The translations under genes and the position numbers were made by a program. Below the pieces are notes generated by a model. It saw only the letters and a program-made list of their open reading frames with translations. It searched no databases and had not been told where the DNA came from. A DNA stretch of 64,000 nucleotides, taken from the NCBI GenBank assembly GCA_963791325.1, contig CAWBRU010000016.1, positions 124,001 to 188,000 on the forward strand, in the 5' to 3' direction. Positions 18,277 to 28,262 of the stretch are shown piece by piece (position 1 is the stretch's first letter; each line of letters opens with the position of its first letter). Source of the stretch: JBEVJK01 sp963791325 (GTDB lineage: Bacteria; Pseudomonadota; Alphaproteobacteria; Rhizobiales; Rhizobiaceae).

Positions 18277-19571
18277 GTTCCCCTCCCAGACGGTCTTTTT
18301 TATCGTTACCTAACTCGAACCCACAGTACTCCCGAAGAGCTCCTGCGACAACTTGGAGCTTCGCTCCGATGCGCTCTCCCCAAGCGTCCAAAGCCAGGCA
18401 CGAAACGCTCAATAGCGAGGAGCATGCGGAAGGCATTGACAGGGGCCACAAGCTAGGAGCGCGGCAGTCCGTTGCGGACCGCCAGCATTCGGTGCCCGAC
18501 GGGACTGCCGGCGTCCACCATGCGCGGCTTGCGATTGAGGCCAGCGATTGCGAAGCGGTGATGATCAATGGTGATCCGAGGTATCGGCCACCTGTCACGA
18601 ATTATTTGGCTGGCTTAAGCAACAGATTGGCGTTTGCCGTCAAATGAGATGGCGTCAGAAAAGCTATCGAATCAGAGCGTCAACGGAAGTGCATTGCGTA
18701 TTGGCGGTCGGAGCGATCCGGCCCCCGCCTCGGTTCACGCCGGCCAGATCATCTCGCTCAGCCGGCGTGGCGGCCGGGTACGTTGTTGGCGCGGCTCGCG
18801 TGGGAGGGCGTCCGCGTTACCGTTCCCGGCCGTTTTGGCAAAGCGCGGCGATGGTTCGCTGAATGAAGTTTCCGGCCCGAAGATCGCACCACATTGGCCG
18901 GAATGGGCTGGCTGTGCGGTGCGACCCCGCATTCCGTGCAGCCAGCTTGTTGCCCTACGTTTAGGATGTCGATGGTTCGGGGTGACGGTAACCTGGCCCG
19001 CTCTGATCCCGATTCCTGAACTCCTGGGCTAGGTCACCGGGAATGGCAGGAAAGCGGGTCCGGCGGGTTGGGCAACCGGACCCGAAGCGAGATTGCTGAC
19101 AGGCATTGGCAACCCCGGACATGCAGTTATCCCGTGGTGGCCCGAGCGTCTTGTCGCCCATTGCCAACTAATTGCGTGGCTGTGCCAAGTCGCCCCGCGA
19201 CAGTTCGACAAAAAAGGTCCGGAGCAGGAGGCACCGAACCTGAAATAAGTTGCTGCAGGGCGTGAACAACAACGACCATGCAACCACGATTCGCCGCCAA
19301 TGTTCCGCAAAGCGCAAGTAGTTACCCTTCAGGCGGCACAACCTGGGGCTTATGCCGCTGCAGCGCAGGACTTTGGTCTGAAGGCGGAGGGCGGCGCTGC
19401 CCTTTCGGCGGCCCCGGGCGAGGAGGGCGCCGTTCAGCCCTGCAGTCGGTGGCAGCACCGCCCCCATAGCGATCATGCACCCGATCTCGAAGCTGGAGCA
19501 GCCGACTTTTGGGCGTAGCGAGGCCGACATTCAGGTGGCCCTACCCCCAATAGACGACACTCCGCTCTTCA
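18277..19571. other. Gene-poor stretch, start of a region of gene remains
   Basis: About 1.3 kb without a gene I can support. No conserved motif, signal peptide or good ribosome-binding site was seen. It contains copy 1 of a ~70-bp dispersed repeat at 19443-19514. Confidence 0.5.
19443..19514 (+). repeat. Dispersed ~70-bp repeat, copy 1
   Basis: About 75 percent alike, by eye, to 21935-22003, ending in the identical GCAGCCGACTTTTGGGC. Same orientation, 2.5 kb apart. On the minus strand both encode a similar peptide (PKVGC...GA-LP), so they may be remains of one duplicated small gene. Confidence 0.6.
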
Positions 19572-19795
19572 CTCCGCTTGGTTGAACAGCGGATCCTTGC
19601 GACGGCTGCCCTTGTTGACCGGCGCAGGCTTGGCGACGAGCTCAACGTATTCCTCCCACACTGTGAGCGGCACGTGTAGCCCTGGAGGCGCATGGTTACG
19701 CGTCGCCTTCGTCGTGCACGGTCGGCACCTTGCCCGACATGCTGAGCTCGTCGCCGCGGAGAAAATTTCGGCGGCGTCCGCTTCGCGGTTGCCAT
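19572..19795 (-). pseudogene. Remnant of a small conserved protein (about 74 residues)
   Basis: Across three frames the minus strand reads MATAKRTPPKFSP, then ELSMSGKVPTVHDEGD, then VTMRLQGYT, then VPLTVWEEYVELVAKPAP. Joined, this is a coherent small protein of the kind with a GDxV...G-V-xVxDDG-VTVRLxGYxxP pattern that I recall as a small hypothetical in rhizobia. At least three indels break it, so it is non-functional unless the sequence is wrong. Confidence 0.5.
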
Positions 19796-20499
19796 CTGTT
19801 TTCACCCTAAAAACCGAACCTGACCCCGGCCGTAATCCGAAGGGGCAGGATCAGCGAACAAGGTGCGCCCGCGAGGTGGGGACAGTTCAGAGCCGACGCT
19901 GTTGGGACCGGCCTTGGCCTGCTTTCTTACAAGATTGGCCCAACCGGTGGCCGAGCGGTTCCCTTCTGCCTGCCTGCTTCCGCTCGGACACTATGGGAAC
20001 CGCTCCTCTATCACTCCCGTCAGCCGCTTCTTCAGTCCGGGGCGTAAGTAGAATTAACTCCGGCGCATCGTTCGGATGAGGCGGTCAAACCTCTTGCCAA
20101 TTATCTGAGGCCTGGATTGTAGCTATGTTAAAGTTACTAGGCGCCTAGGACGGGGGTGGGTATCCAAGGTACGGGCAGTAAAGGGGCTGGAGCCCACCCC
20201 TACGGGGCTTCGGAGGGCCACTCTGATCGAAACTCGTGCTGAAGCGCGTCGGTAAAACCTTGCCCCAGCCCCCAGTCAGCCGCTACCGCTCCCGGTTGTG
20301 GTGTGGTATAAGGATCTACCGCCCGCGTGCTTGCGCCACGTTTTCCACTCGGCGCGCGTCCCCCTGGCACACAGTGGCGTGTTGAAGGCGGCGGCTCTTC
20401 TGAGCGGGTGACCGCTGTTTTTTTGTTGGCCGAAACCGCCGCCCTCTGCATTAGAAGACGTGCCTCTTGTCCTTTTCGTTCTCACCGTATGCTCCGATC

Positions 20500-20685
20500 A
20501 TGTTGGAGGCCATAGACGGGTTTCCGTTCTGCGTTGAAATCTGGTCGCACGACGACCGGCACATTGACGAGCGCCTTGCTTTGCCAAGAACGTCGCGGTG
20601 GCGCGAGCAGCCTATGAGGTGGTTCCCGACCGCATCGTGCGCCTGTCGGATCAAAGCTCACGTGATTGAGGAGCGCCTTCCGTAG
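20500..20685 (+). pseudogene. Remnant of a small conserved hypothetical protein
   Basis: The first frame (ATG at 20500) reads MLEAIDGFPFCVEIWSHDDR and HIDERLA. After an indel near 20580 another frame continues AKNVAVARAAYE then PDRIVRLSDQS, and a third ends HVIEERLP. The joined product matches the layout of small rhizobial proteins of about 65 residues with an NxxVxRAAYE...P-R-I-LR core; function unknown. Two or three indels indicate decay. Confidence 0.5.
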
Positions 20686-20887
20686 GTGGGCCGGGGGTCA
20701 ATCGTCGTTCGAGGGGAAAGACCGCCCGGTCCTGCTCCGCGTCCGGCAAGTGGGGCTTGGGCTGAGGCGCAGCCGAGTTCAACTGCAGTCCCACGCCTCG
20801 GTTCCGGTGCTCCGGCGGGGGCAGGTTTGGACGATGATCACCCGCAGCATCGGATTTGGGCGACTTGAATTATTGCGCGAGAAGCCG

Positions 20888-21690
20888 CTATGACGAGCTA
20901 TGGGAACGTGGCTGCCGCTGAAGCGGACTATTTTTCCGCCACTGCCGGACAGATGCATGTTGCAGCGTCTTCTCGCCTTTCAGGAAGCGTACCGTTGCGA
21001 TCAGGCGGGGCTCAACCAGCTGCCGGCCGCTTCCTCCTGGCGCAGTGGATCGGCGATGGCCGCTTCTTCGCCTCAACTCGCTTCCAAAGCTCCTCCCGCA
21101 TCTTGTGGGCTCAGAGAAATGATGGTGGCGCCGGCATACTGGCCGCCCTTGTGAGCAGAGCTACGGGCACCTTGCCGCTCTCGCGCTCGATGCCAATGAT
21201 CTCGAACTCGCCGGTCTCGTAGCACTGATCTCCGCCAGAGCATCGTCGGCCCAGGGGGATAGGTGCCGGCGCGCACATGGCCTCGAGACCTATGCGGTCG
21301 ACGGCCCGGTATTCCGAACCAGTTCACGCAGCTCTGCCGGTGCGCAGAAAGCGGGAACTCCCTTAGATTTCTGCCATCCAGGTAAAGGAGATCGAAGACA
21401 ACCAGCACCAGCCGCCGCGGATTGCTTGTGATCGCAGATCGCAGTTCGCGAAAGGAGGAGCGGCCGTTTTCGTTGGCGACGATCACTTCACTATCGATGA
21501 CCGCGGATCGGCAGGGCAGAGCCCCGGCAACCCTGACAATTGGCCAGTATTTGTATGTCCAATCAAGGCCGCGGCGCGTGTAGGGGGTAGCTTTGCCGTC
21601 CGCCATAGCGGCTTGGGTGCGGTAGCCACCCAGTTGACTTCGTGGAGCCAATTGTCGCCTGCTTGTCGACAAGCCTCGGCTGCATCGGCG
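20888..21690 (-). pseudogene. LigD-type ATP-dependent DNA ligase remnant
   Basis: The minus strand reads, in order across frames: YTRRGLDWTYKYW and AVIDSEVIVANENGRSSF, then RRLVLVVFDLLYLDGRNLRE (adenylation domain, the FDLL-LDG motif), YETGEFEIIGIERE, KVPVALLTR, and finally VEPRLIATVRFLKGEKTL with QHASVRQW (the OB-fold end of LigD). At least five frame changes and a missing N-terminus, including the catalytic Lys region, show a dead gene. LigD ligases work with Ku in bacterial end joining; no Ku gene is seen nearby. Confidence 0.75.
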
Positions 21691-21739
21691 CGATGTAGCC
21701 CAGCTGCTTGGGATGTCGACCTCGCTTACGCATCTACGG

Positions 21740-21826
21740 TCAGTTCGCCCGTGTGAGGAACACCACCGTAGTGACGACGTAGCCTAGGGCGATCAGCACA
21801 AACGTCTGCAACCAGATCCCAATCAT
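21740..21826 (-). CDS. Possible 28-residue single-helix membrane protein
   Basis: ATG at 21826 has a clear CAGGAGCAGGAA ribosome-binding site. The product, MIGIWLQTFVLIALGYV followed by VTTVVFLTRAN, is one hydrophobic helix with a basic C-terminal end. It lies in a decayed region, so it may be a chance frame, but start, spacing and composition are all good. Confidence 0.4.
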   Translation of the reverse strand: MIGIWLQTFVLIALGYVVTTVVFLTRAN

Positions 21827-21934
21827 TTCCTGCTCCTGGGCCCGCGCTTTGGAGATCCCGCCCACCATCGTGAAAATAGGCTGGTGAGGCGGCCCGCTTT
21901 GGCGCATCGGGCATGGACGGCGCCGATCACCTTG

Positions 21935-22003
21935 CAGTCGGCAGAGCCGCCCCAAATCCGATAATGCAAGCGATCTTGGAGGCGCGGCAGCCGACTTTTG
22001 GGC
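21935..22003 (+). repeat. Dispersed ~70-bp repeat, copy 2
   Basis: Partner of 19443-19514 (same strand). Just downstream, TTTGGGC recurs at about 22014, giving a short local repeat. Confidence 0.6.
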
Positions 22004-22538
22004 TTATTTGGGCCGACTTTGGGCTGACCTTCCGCTTAGGGCGTACCCCGCATCCGCAGCGGAGCAGCCGGTCTGATAAGTACAGATCCCCACTCTGCGC
22101 AGAACCTCCGAGAGTAGACGATTTCCACCACACCACCGGCAGAGCAAGCGGGAAATCGTTCGTACCCGGTTAGGGCGCCGGACCACATACAACCGCAAAA
22201 ATTGAAAATGATGTCTGGCGCACGCGACAATCCCCAGGGCATGCAGCGGCTCATCCTGGCCCCTCAGTGAGGGCGCCGGCCCTTTCGAGGCCCGTTGGTG
22301 TCCCCGTCTTCTGGGCAACCGGTCCGAAGGCCGGGAACGTTCCTATTCGACGATGCTCCCGGCCGCTCTATTTCGCCGGCGTGTGCCTTTTTCTTAGCTA
22401 GGCACATAGGCCCATTTGGGACTGCTGCAGATGCCTCAGCGGGTCGGCCGGTATTACCTCTCTAGACCTCCGGAGCAGCTCCCTCGTCCTGGTGCTTTGC
22501 CTCAAGCGCAGCGAGCTGCTCCGGAAGTATGTTCGAGC

Positions 22539-23021
22539 TTAGGTCAAGGCTGCTGCGGGCATCTCGGTGCGGCGCTGCTTGACCTCGTTCAGCACAGCTC
22601 GGGCACAGGCCGAATAGCTGCGCCGACTGACTTCAAGCCCTGCATCGATAAGCTGGTAATAGATGTCGCCGGGTATGGAATCCGTGCAGTTCCACACGAG
22701 CGTGCAAGCGCGGGATATCGGGATCGGCACCGGCTCGTAGTTCACTTCGTGATCGATGAACGGCTCCGGCTCACCTTTTTTCCAGTCAAGGAAAGCGTCG
22801 ATCGCGCCAATGAAGGTGTGGCGGACATGTCCTGGGGCGTGGCCCCAACGAAGCTTCGAGTTCCTGATTTTAGAAGGCGATACGACTCCTATCTGCTGGG
22901 GCGGTTGGCCCGTCAGCGGTTGTTTTCGATGGGAGCCTCGGACGCGCCCTGATCTCGCTCGCGTCGCCCGATGGCGATAGCCTTGCCTTGCCGCGCTAAC
23001 AGCTCGCGCTGTCGGAGCCAC
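22539..23021 (-). CDS. Hypothetical protein; only the C-terminal ~95 residues look genuine
   Basis: The frame from about 22830 to 22539 reads FIGAIDAFLDWKKGEPEPFI, then YEPVPIPISRACTLVWNCTD and SIPGDIYYQLIDAGLEVSRR, ending in ARAVLNEVKQRR. The pattern is protein-like and resembles small soluble rhizobial proteins with an ACTLVWNCTDxxPG core; function unknown. The ~65 residues upstream look like noise, so the true start is probably near 22830 or lost. Surrounding genes are decayed. Confidence 0.5.
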   Translation of the reverse strand: MAPTARAVSAARQGYRHRATRARSGRVRGSHRKQPLTGQPPQQIGVVSPSKIRNSKLRWGHAPGHVRHTFIGAIDAFLDWKKGEPEPFIDHEVNYEPVPIPISRACTLVWNCTDSIPGDIYYQLIDAGLEVSRRSYSACARAVLNEVKQRRTEMPAAALT

Positions 23022-23598
23022 CTGGGATCAGGTCGATGGCTCAATGTAGCTGACCATCACTGCATACCAGTCGCCTGTCAAAAATACCGATGAATGGCCT
23101 GTCGGCCGTTTGGATGTTCAGGCTAAACCCTGCGCGCTCGCAGGCCCCTATCAGGCTCACCGGTTAAGGAGGCCCGGGGAACACCAAGCCCGCACAGGCG
23201 CCATCATGTCGGCGCCGAGCCTGGCCGCCTCATCCGCGCAGACGATCCAGCAACTAAAAGGCCGCGGGATGTCGATTTCATCTTCGGGCAGAGGCCAGCA
23301 TGCGGCTGCTGGCCTGTGTCTCCACGGCAAAGACGCTGCCCGCGTTCAGCACCGCGCCCGCCCTGACCAGGGCGCCCTTGACCCGGCGGATCGCTTCGCC
23401 GGGCCATTTCTTCGCGACGCTGAGCTCCGGCCATTCGGGCGTGTTCCGACGCTTGGGCAAGACGCGCCTGCCAATAAAGGAGCTGTGGGGCAGCGGCGTC
23501 GCCCAGGTCATGGGCTAGGCGATCGAGGCGGCGAGCTCACGGTCAAGGCGAGCGTCGCCTCACCGCCAACGCCGTGCGACATCTCAGGCGCTATGCGT
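23022..23598. other. Decayed stretch with short protein-like fragments
   Basis: On the minus strand two short protein-like pieces appear in different frames (KGALVRAGAVLNAGSVFAVE and EDEIDIPRPFSCWIVCADEA). I could not assign them. No intact gene. Confidence 0.45.
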
Positions 23599-24099
23599 TC
23601 AGGGGCTAACCCGCTTTGCTGGTGCGCCGCTCGGATCCGTCGTCTGCTCGGGCTCGACCATTTTCCAATCAGCGCGCCTGAGACCTTGCGCGACGGGCAC
23701 GCCTGGCCTTGCCCAGACAACCTCGTGACCACCCTCGTCCGGATCGGTAAAGCTGAAGAGCAGCAACGAACCCATGTCCGTGACGACGCCGGTGCTGGCC
23801 GCTGCGGCGATCAGGCGTCGCCGAAGCTCCCAAAACGCCTCCTCGCTTGCAGCGTTGAGGGCAAAATGGTCGAGGCGGCCACGCTGGAACATCGGCTGAT
23901 AGCGAGGCGGCTCGACGCCCGGAACCTGGAAGGCGTGGAGGACAGTGTGGGGACCGATGGCGATGAAGGCATGGCGAAGGCCATCCTCTTCCAGATCGAC
24001 GGTGACCTGCGCCTCGAAAACGCGCTCGTAAAACCCGATGAAGCGATCGAGGTCCGCCGTGACGAAAGCCAGATGGTGCAGATCGTCGAGCAGCGGCAT
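23599..24099 (-). CDS. VOC family protein (glyoxalase/bleomycin-resistance fold)
   Basis: 166 residues. Two beta-alpha-beta-beta-beta halves are visible: LHHLAFVTADLDRFIGFYER starts the first, RLDHFALNAASEEAFWELRR starts the second, ending with DPDEGGHEVVWARPG. The His/His/Glu positions of the VOC metal site (LHH, LDH, HE near the end) are present. Substrate unknown. ATG at 24099 follows AGGAG. The only intact gene between 18.3 and 24.3 kb. Confidence 0.88.
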   Translation of the reverse strand: MPLLDDLHHLAFVTADLDRFIGFYERVFEAQVTVDLEEDGLRHAFIAIGPHTVLHAFQVPGVEPPRYQPMFQRGRLDHFALNAASEEAFWELRRRLIAAAASTGVVTDMGSLLLFSFTDPDEGGHEVVWARPGVPVAQGLRRADWKMVEPEQTTDPSGAPAKRVSP

Positions 24100-24363
24100 A
24101 ATGGTAGAACTCCTATAGCAGGTCAGGACGATCGCTCAACTTTGTTTCAGGCTGATGTCCTGCGGCCACCGGCGTTGCTTCCAACGTTTCAGCGGCACTG
24201 GCACAGTTGAAGGTACTTTTAAGGCCATCGCCAGTTGCGGACAGCGCGCAGCCGCACGATTCCGCTAGCGGCAGCGGCGCGGGAATTCGTGTTCGCGATG
24301 GGGATAGAACAGCGCTTTCGGAAACCGGGCCCCGTACCAGCTTGCACCCCGCGCCAGAACCCC

Positions 24364-25017
24364 TTACTGCGGCCTGATCGTTCCCCGGCGGTTGGTCGCG
24401 CAATCGAAAAGCCATCGCGCCGGCATATCGGTTAAGAGCGCAACCACATGGGCGGCCCTATGCTCGGGCGGGCCTATCGGAACATAGAAGTTCTCCGATC
24501 CGGGATCCAGTCTGGCCAGAAATTCAGCCCGACTCTTCGTCGTCCTATCATCGTCGTTGCCTGAGAGTGCGACACACAGGCGGATGAGCTCCTGACACTC
24601 GGCAATTGCGCCGACAGGCAACCCCGTCGCCGCTTGAACAGCCAAGGCGGCGCAGTTCCTCAGCTTCTTGTTCCGGCTTACGCGCTGCCGGATGACAAAG
24701 AGAAGTCCGAGCACCGTCAGATCGATGGTGAGGATCATGACGCATATGTTCGACAGGACGCTAATGCCCCCGTAGGGGCCGGCTGGAAGGCCCGCCAAGC
24801 GAAGCGCCTGGCGGATGAAGTCAAGCGCTGGCGCAATAACTCCGTAGGCCCATAGAGCGATCGACGCGGCGTAGATCGTCGCAACGCCGGTTCTGTGGTC
24901 GATTGACCAACTGAGCTTGCCGAGAAGTGCGGCCGAATGCGGTGCGTGATCGGGTGAAACGCGGCAGCCTCGCCGAAGCTGTGCTCGCCGACGGCTCGCT
25001 CGATGAACAAAGGGCAA
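24364..25017 (-). CDS. Membrane protein of unknown function
   Basis: Up to 217 residues with two clear membrane helices (GVATIYAASIALWAYGVIAP and SVLSNICVMILTIDLTVLGL extending into LLFVI). A soluble C-terminal part follows, with NDDDRTTKSRAEFLARLDPG. The N-terminal ~35 residues are Arg-rich and poorly convincing, so the real start is probably further in. Family unknown. Confidence 0.5.
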   Translation of the reverse strand: MPFVHRASRRRAQLRRGCRVSPDHAPHSAALLGKLSWSIDHRTGVATIYAASIALWAYGVIAPALDFIRQALRLAGLPAGPYGGISVLSNICVMILTIDLTVLGLLFVIRQRVSRNKKLRNCAALAVQAATGLPVGAIAECQELIRLCVALSGNDDDRTTKSRAEFLARLDPGSENFYVPIGPPEHRAAHVVALLTDMPARWLFDCATNRRGTIRPQ

Positions 25018-25414
25018 AGGCCCTGTGGGTTGCCAACAGCAATCCGAACCGGACCCGCAAGAAGCGCAGCGCGCAGGCTGGGGCGCCGCAGCTCAAGCAG
25101 GCTGCCGACGGCGCGCTCAGCGAGTACCAGCTCAAGGCGTATGGTCGTCGACCTGGAAGCCGCCGAGATCGCGCTCGCCAAGCCCATAGTCCCAAGCTAG
25201 GCGATGGGGCGAGTCGGCGCCGCATGGACATGTGGCGCGACAAGTTTGATCGGGTAGCTAAGAGTTGGCCAGCCCGCATCCCTCGGCTCGATGGACCCCA
25301 AGTTCTCGAACGCAAACGCGATAAACAGAGTTGAGGGACGCGGGTTCATTGCAAAATGCAAGGCTGGACGTTTGCCTGAATGGCCATCGGGCCCAAGCCT
25401 CGAACAGAGTGGTC
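25018..25414. other. Stretch without a supported gene
   Basis: A + strand frame (about 24930-25333) reads as basic helical protein (LAEAVLADGSLDEQRAKALW near its start), but it overlaps the upstream gene, lacks a ribosome-binding site and matches nothing I know. I do not call it. Confidence 0.4.
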
Positions 25415-25665
25415 TTAGGTCGCTACTTGGTAGGATCGGAAGCGCACAAAGCCTGCCGCGCCCTTGCTGAGAACCAGTATGGGACTGAGAGCCCCTGTGG
25501 GTTCACGCGGGCGAAGTCGTTGGCAGTGCCGAGCGGAATGACGCTTCCAGCGGGAGTCCGCTCTCCATGAGCACGGCCGCGTTGAGAGTTCCGTCCCCAC
25601 CAGGCATAGAGTCGCGCGATGGCGGTTTCAACAGGCGCTAACGACTCCCTCGGCTGTCATTCATT
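25415..25665 (-). pseudogene. YegS/DAGK-type lipid kinase remnant
   Basis: The minus strand carries the catalytic-domain motif PGGDGTLNAAVLME and, after an indel, VIPLGTANDFAR. Together these are the nucleotide-binding GGDGT...G-PLGTANDFAR signature of diacylglycerol/sphingosine-type kinases. A GGAGGAAAAAATG start remains at 25665, but the frame stops after eight codons, and both ends of the domain are gone. It follows the DUF2254 gene on the same strand. Confidence 0.65.
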
Positions 25666-25677
25666 TTTTCCTCCGGA

Positions 25678-26942
25678 TCAGCCGAGCCCGCTAGAGTCTC
25701 CGCGGGAGAGGGTGCGTCGGTCACTGTCTTCACTCGTCAGGCGCCTGACGCCGGATTGCAGCAGGTTAAGCTGCTTTTTTAACGCGCATTCCCGGTCAGG
25801 CGGCGCAACGGTGAGCAAGTCCTCGAGCGCAGCCCGGAGCCGGCGCGCAATCTGCGGCGAACGCGCACCAGCCATTCGGATCTCGTCGAATGCAAGGTGG
25901 ACGTAGTCTTCCCATGTCATGGCTGGCATTACCAGGCGAACCTTGCCTCTGCGGTCGCGATACTGCCCGTCTGGAAAGGGACGCGGTGCGAGCTGGCGCA
26001 GGCAGTCATGCAGCCGATCGATCGCCTGCACTGCGGTGGTTGGGTCTTGAAAGGGCCCGTCCGACAAGGATCGTTCGGCGATGTCTACTAGCAGACGCAG
26101 ACCATAGGCCATGTCCTGCTCAAGCGTGCGCTCCAAACCGAGCTCGACAGCGCGCATCACCCCTTCGGCGTCCAGCTTCCTCTCTGCTCCGGCGATCTCG
26201 AATAGGATCGCGCCGGACGGCACAAATTCCCCCAGTGCTGGTCGCAGTGTCAGTACACAATCCCCAGCCTCGGCGATTCGGACCAGCTCTTCGTGGTCTA
26301 GCCAGGTGACCACTCCGGAGTGGGGGGCGAGGATCGTCGGTGCCTCGGCTGTGTCGCGCCAGGATCAGCATAGATCTGGTCGAGCAGCCTGCGTGTGTCC
26401 TCGCCGACAAGCTCGATTAGCGCAGACACTCTAAGCGACCGCCCGATGTGATTGACGTACCAAACGAGCACCATGATGCTGATCACGACGAGCACGAAGG
26501 CAACCACCACCGCGAGCCCTGGAACGGCACCTTCCCCGTCGGTCTTTACCTCGCGTAGCGCAAGCATAGCGTGCGCAAAAGTGCCAACAAAGATACCGAT
26601 TGCAAGCTGGCTTGGCTTGTCCTGAAGTATTCTCTGAACGATCCGCGGGGAGAATTGGCCCATAGCGAGTTGCACGACAACCATGGTGACCGTCAGCACC
26701 AGTGCTGCAAGACTGACCATCGAAGCCGCCACCGTGCCCAAGATCTCGATCGCCGCATCTGGGCCGCCGCTGATGGACTTCGGCACAAGCTCATAGTCGA
26801 ACGCCCGGTCAATGGCGATGGTGCCAAACGACATTGCAACGCCGGCTAACACACACATCAGCGGAATGAACCAAAGACCCGCACGCAATCTGGAAAATCG
26901 TCTAAACAATCTCACGGTGCCGCTCGCTCCTTTGGAGTGCAA
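25678..26942 (-). CDS. DUF2254 family membrane protein (one frameshift)
   Basis: Two abutting frames form one protein of about 420 residues. Frame 1 (26942 to about 26350) has four membrane helices, including GLWFIPLMCVLAGVAMSFGT, MVSLAALVLTVTMVVVQLAM with the following QFSPRIV motif, and VVVAFVLVVISIMVLVWYVN. Frame 2 continues ILAPHSGVVTWLDHEELVRI through the cytoplasmic domain with DMAYGLRLLVDIAERSLS and DPTTAVQAIDRL, the hallmark of DUF2254. The break is near 26350. Function unknown. Confidence 0.85.
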
Positions 26943-27215
26943 TTGACTTAGTTAGGAACGGTCGCTACCCGATTTCGGTTCAGATGCCACGTTCTCTTTC
27001 CACAGCGGCTCGTTAGCGCGCCTGCTCCAGGGGGCCTGCCGCGATCCGATCCCGCCAGAATGGTTGCGGGGCAGATGCTTCGGACGGTGAGGCTAACAGG
27101 CAGAAGCCTCGACATGGCGTTACCATAGGCGCTCGATTCACGAAGATTTCGGGCCTACACAGGAACAGATCCCCGCAAGAGCGATGAGGAGGCTGCACCA
27201 AATCTTGGTCCATGG

Positions 27216-28262
27216 TCATCGCTGCTCGTAGCCCGTCATCTCGAGATACCCCTTGCCAGGGTGTGTGCCAGTGACCCGTACCGGACCTTCCCAATAGGGG
27301 ATACTGAGGCCCATCCAGGCCTGAGTGTTGAGCGCGCTCACGGTGACGTCGAGCGCCCGGTCGGACAGGGTAAGGCGCCAGCCCGTCGGGATCTCGCGCC
27401 CATCGACCAAAGTGGTTCTCAACGGCGTGGCCACGAGGTTGCCAGGGCCGTAGGACGTCGTCGCGCCGTTCTCGGCGATCCAGGTAGCGGAAGTGAAGGC
27501 GCCGCTTCTGGTATCGCGGAGGCTAAATCCCATCAGCTTCTCGCCCGTGTCGAAGGAGAGCGAGAACCAGTCCCAGCCGGCCTGGTTCTGTGCGAGCGGC
27601 TGCGACGACCATTCCCGATCCAGCCACGCGGTGCCCCTCACCGGAACAGCACCCGTCGGCAACGTGATTGTTCCCTCGACGGTGAGGAAGGGTTGGGAAT
27701 AGTAGTAGCTCGCCTGCCCCTTCGCCGATTTCACGGAATAGCCGTGCTCGCCGTGCAGCACGAGCGGGCCATGGGCGCGTAGCGCGATGTCGTAGGCGAA
27801 ATCCTTACCGGTCGCCGTGACCCGCAGTCGGTCGAAGCTGTCGCCGAACATCTGCCAGTCGTCGATCCAGGCTGCGAAGGGCTTGGCCGTGACTCCCGCC
27901 TGGCCTGTGCCGCCGCGGGCGAAACGCTCCGTGGCGAAGTGTGTCGACGCGCTTGTAACCGCGGCATGGCCGAACCACATCTGAGGGCTATTCCATCCCT
28001 CGGCCTCGCCCGGCGCGAGCGCCGATCGGAACAGCGTCCATTGCAGGCCATAGTCCGCGCTATCGGGTCCAGTGAGGTTTGCGGTCAGATACCACCACTC
28101 GATCCGATAGTCTGGGTGAGCTCCGTAATCCAGCGGGAACTCGAACCGCTTGCCGGGTTCGGGAACGGCAAAGCCATCAGCGTCGGTGCCTAGCCCGGCA
28201 AAGCCCTGCGCGAAGGAATTGCCTACGCTCAGCAGCAGGAAGGCGAGCGTCCTAGCGTTCAT
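27216..28262 (-). CDS. AttH/CrtC-like lipocalin-fold protein
   Basis: 348 residues with an N-terminal export signal (NARTLAFLLLSVGNSFAQG). The AttH/carotenoid-hydratase core follows: HPDYRIEWWYLTANLTGP, MWFGHAAVTSA, and the WLDREWSSQPLAQNQAGWDW block with its strictly conserved Asp/Glu and Trp residues. In Agrobacterium AttH is encoded with an ABC exporter (AttEFG); here it also ends an ABC operon, overlapping the permease gene by 11 bp. Predicted extracytoplasmic. Despite CrtC similarity, no carotenoid genes are near. Confidence 0.9.
   Translation of the reverse strand: MNARTLAFLLLSVGNSFAQGFAGLGTDADGFAVPEPGKRFEFPLDYGAHPDYRIEWWYLTANLTGPDSADYGLQWTLFRSALAPGEAEGWNSPQMWFGHAAVTSASTHFATERFARGGTGQAGVTAKPFAAWIDDWQMFGDSFDRLRVTATGKDFAYDIALRAHGPLVLHGEHGYSVKSAKGQASYYYSQPFLTVEGTITLPTGAVPVRGTAWLDREWSSQPLAQNQAGWDWFSLSFDTGEKLMGFSLRDTRSGAFTSATWIAENGATTSYGPGNLVATPLRTTLVDGREIPTGWRLTLSDRALDVTVSALNTQAWMGLSIPYWEGPVRVTGTHPGKGYLEMTGYEQR

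Noticed and set aside
23110..24210. 366-codon + strand frame
   Set aside because: Antisense to the VOC gene; no ribosome-binding site or motif.
24927..25334. 135-codon + strand frame with helical charged sequence
   Set aside because: Overlaps the upstream minus-strand membrane gene, lacks a ribosome-binding site, and no family was recognised.
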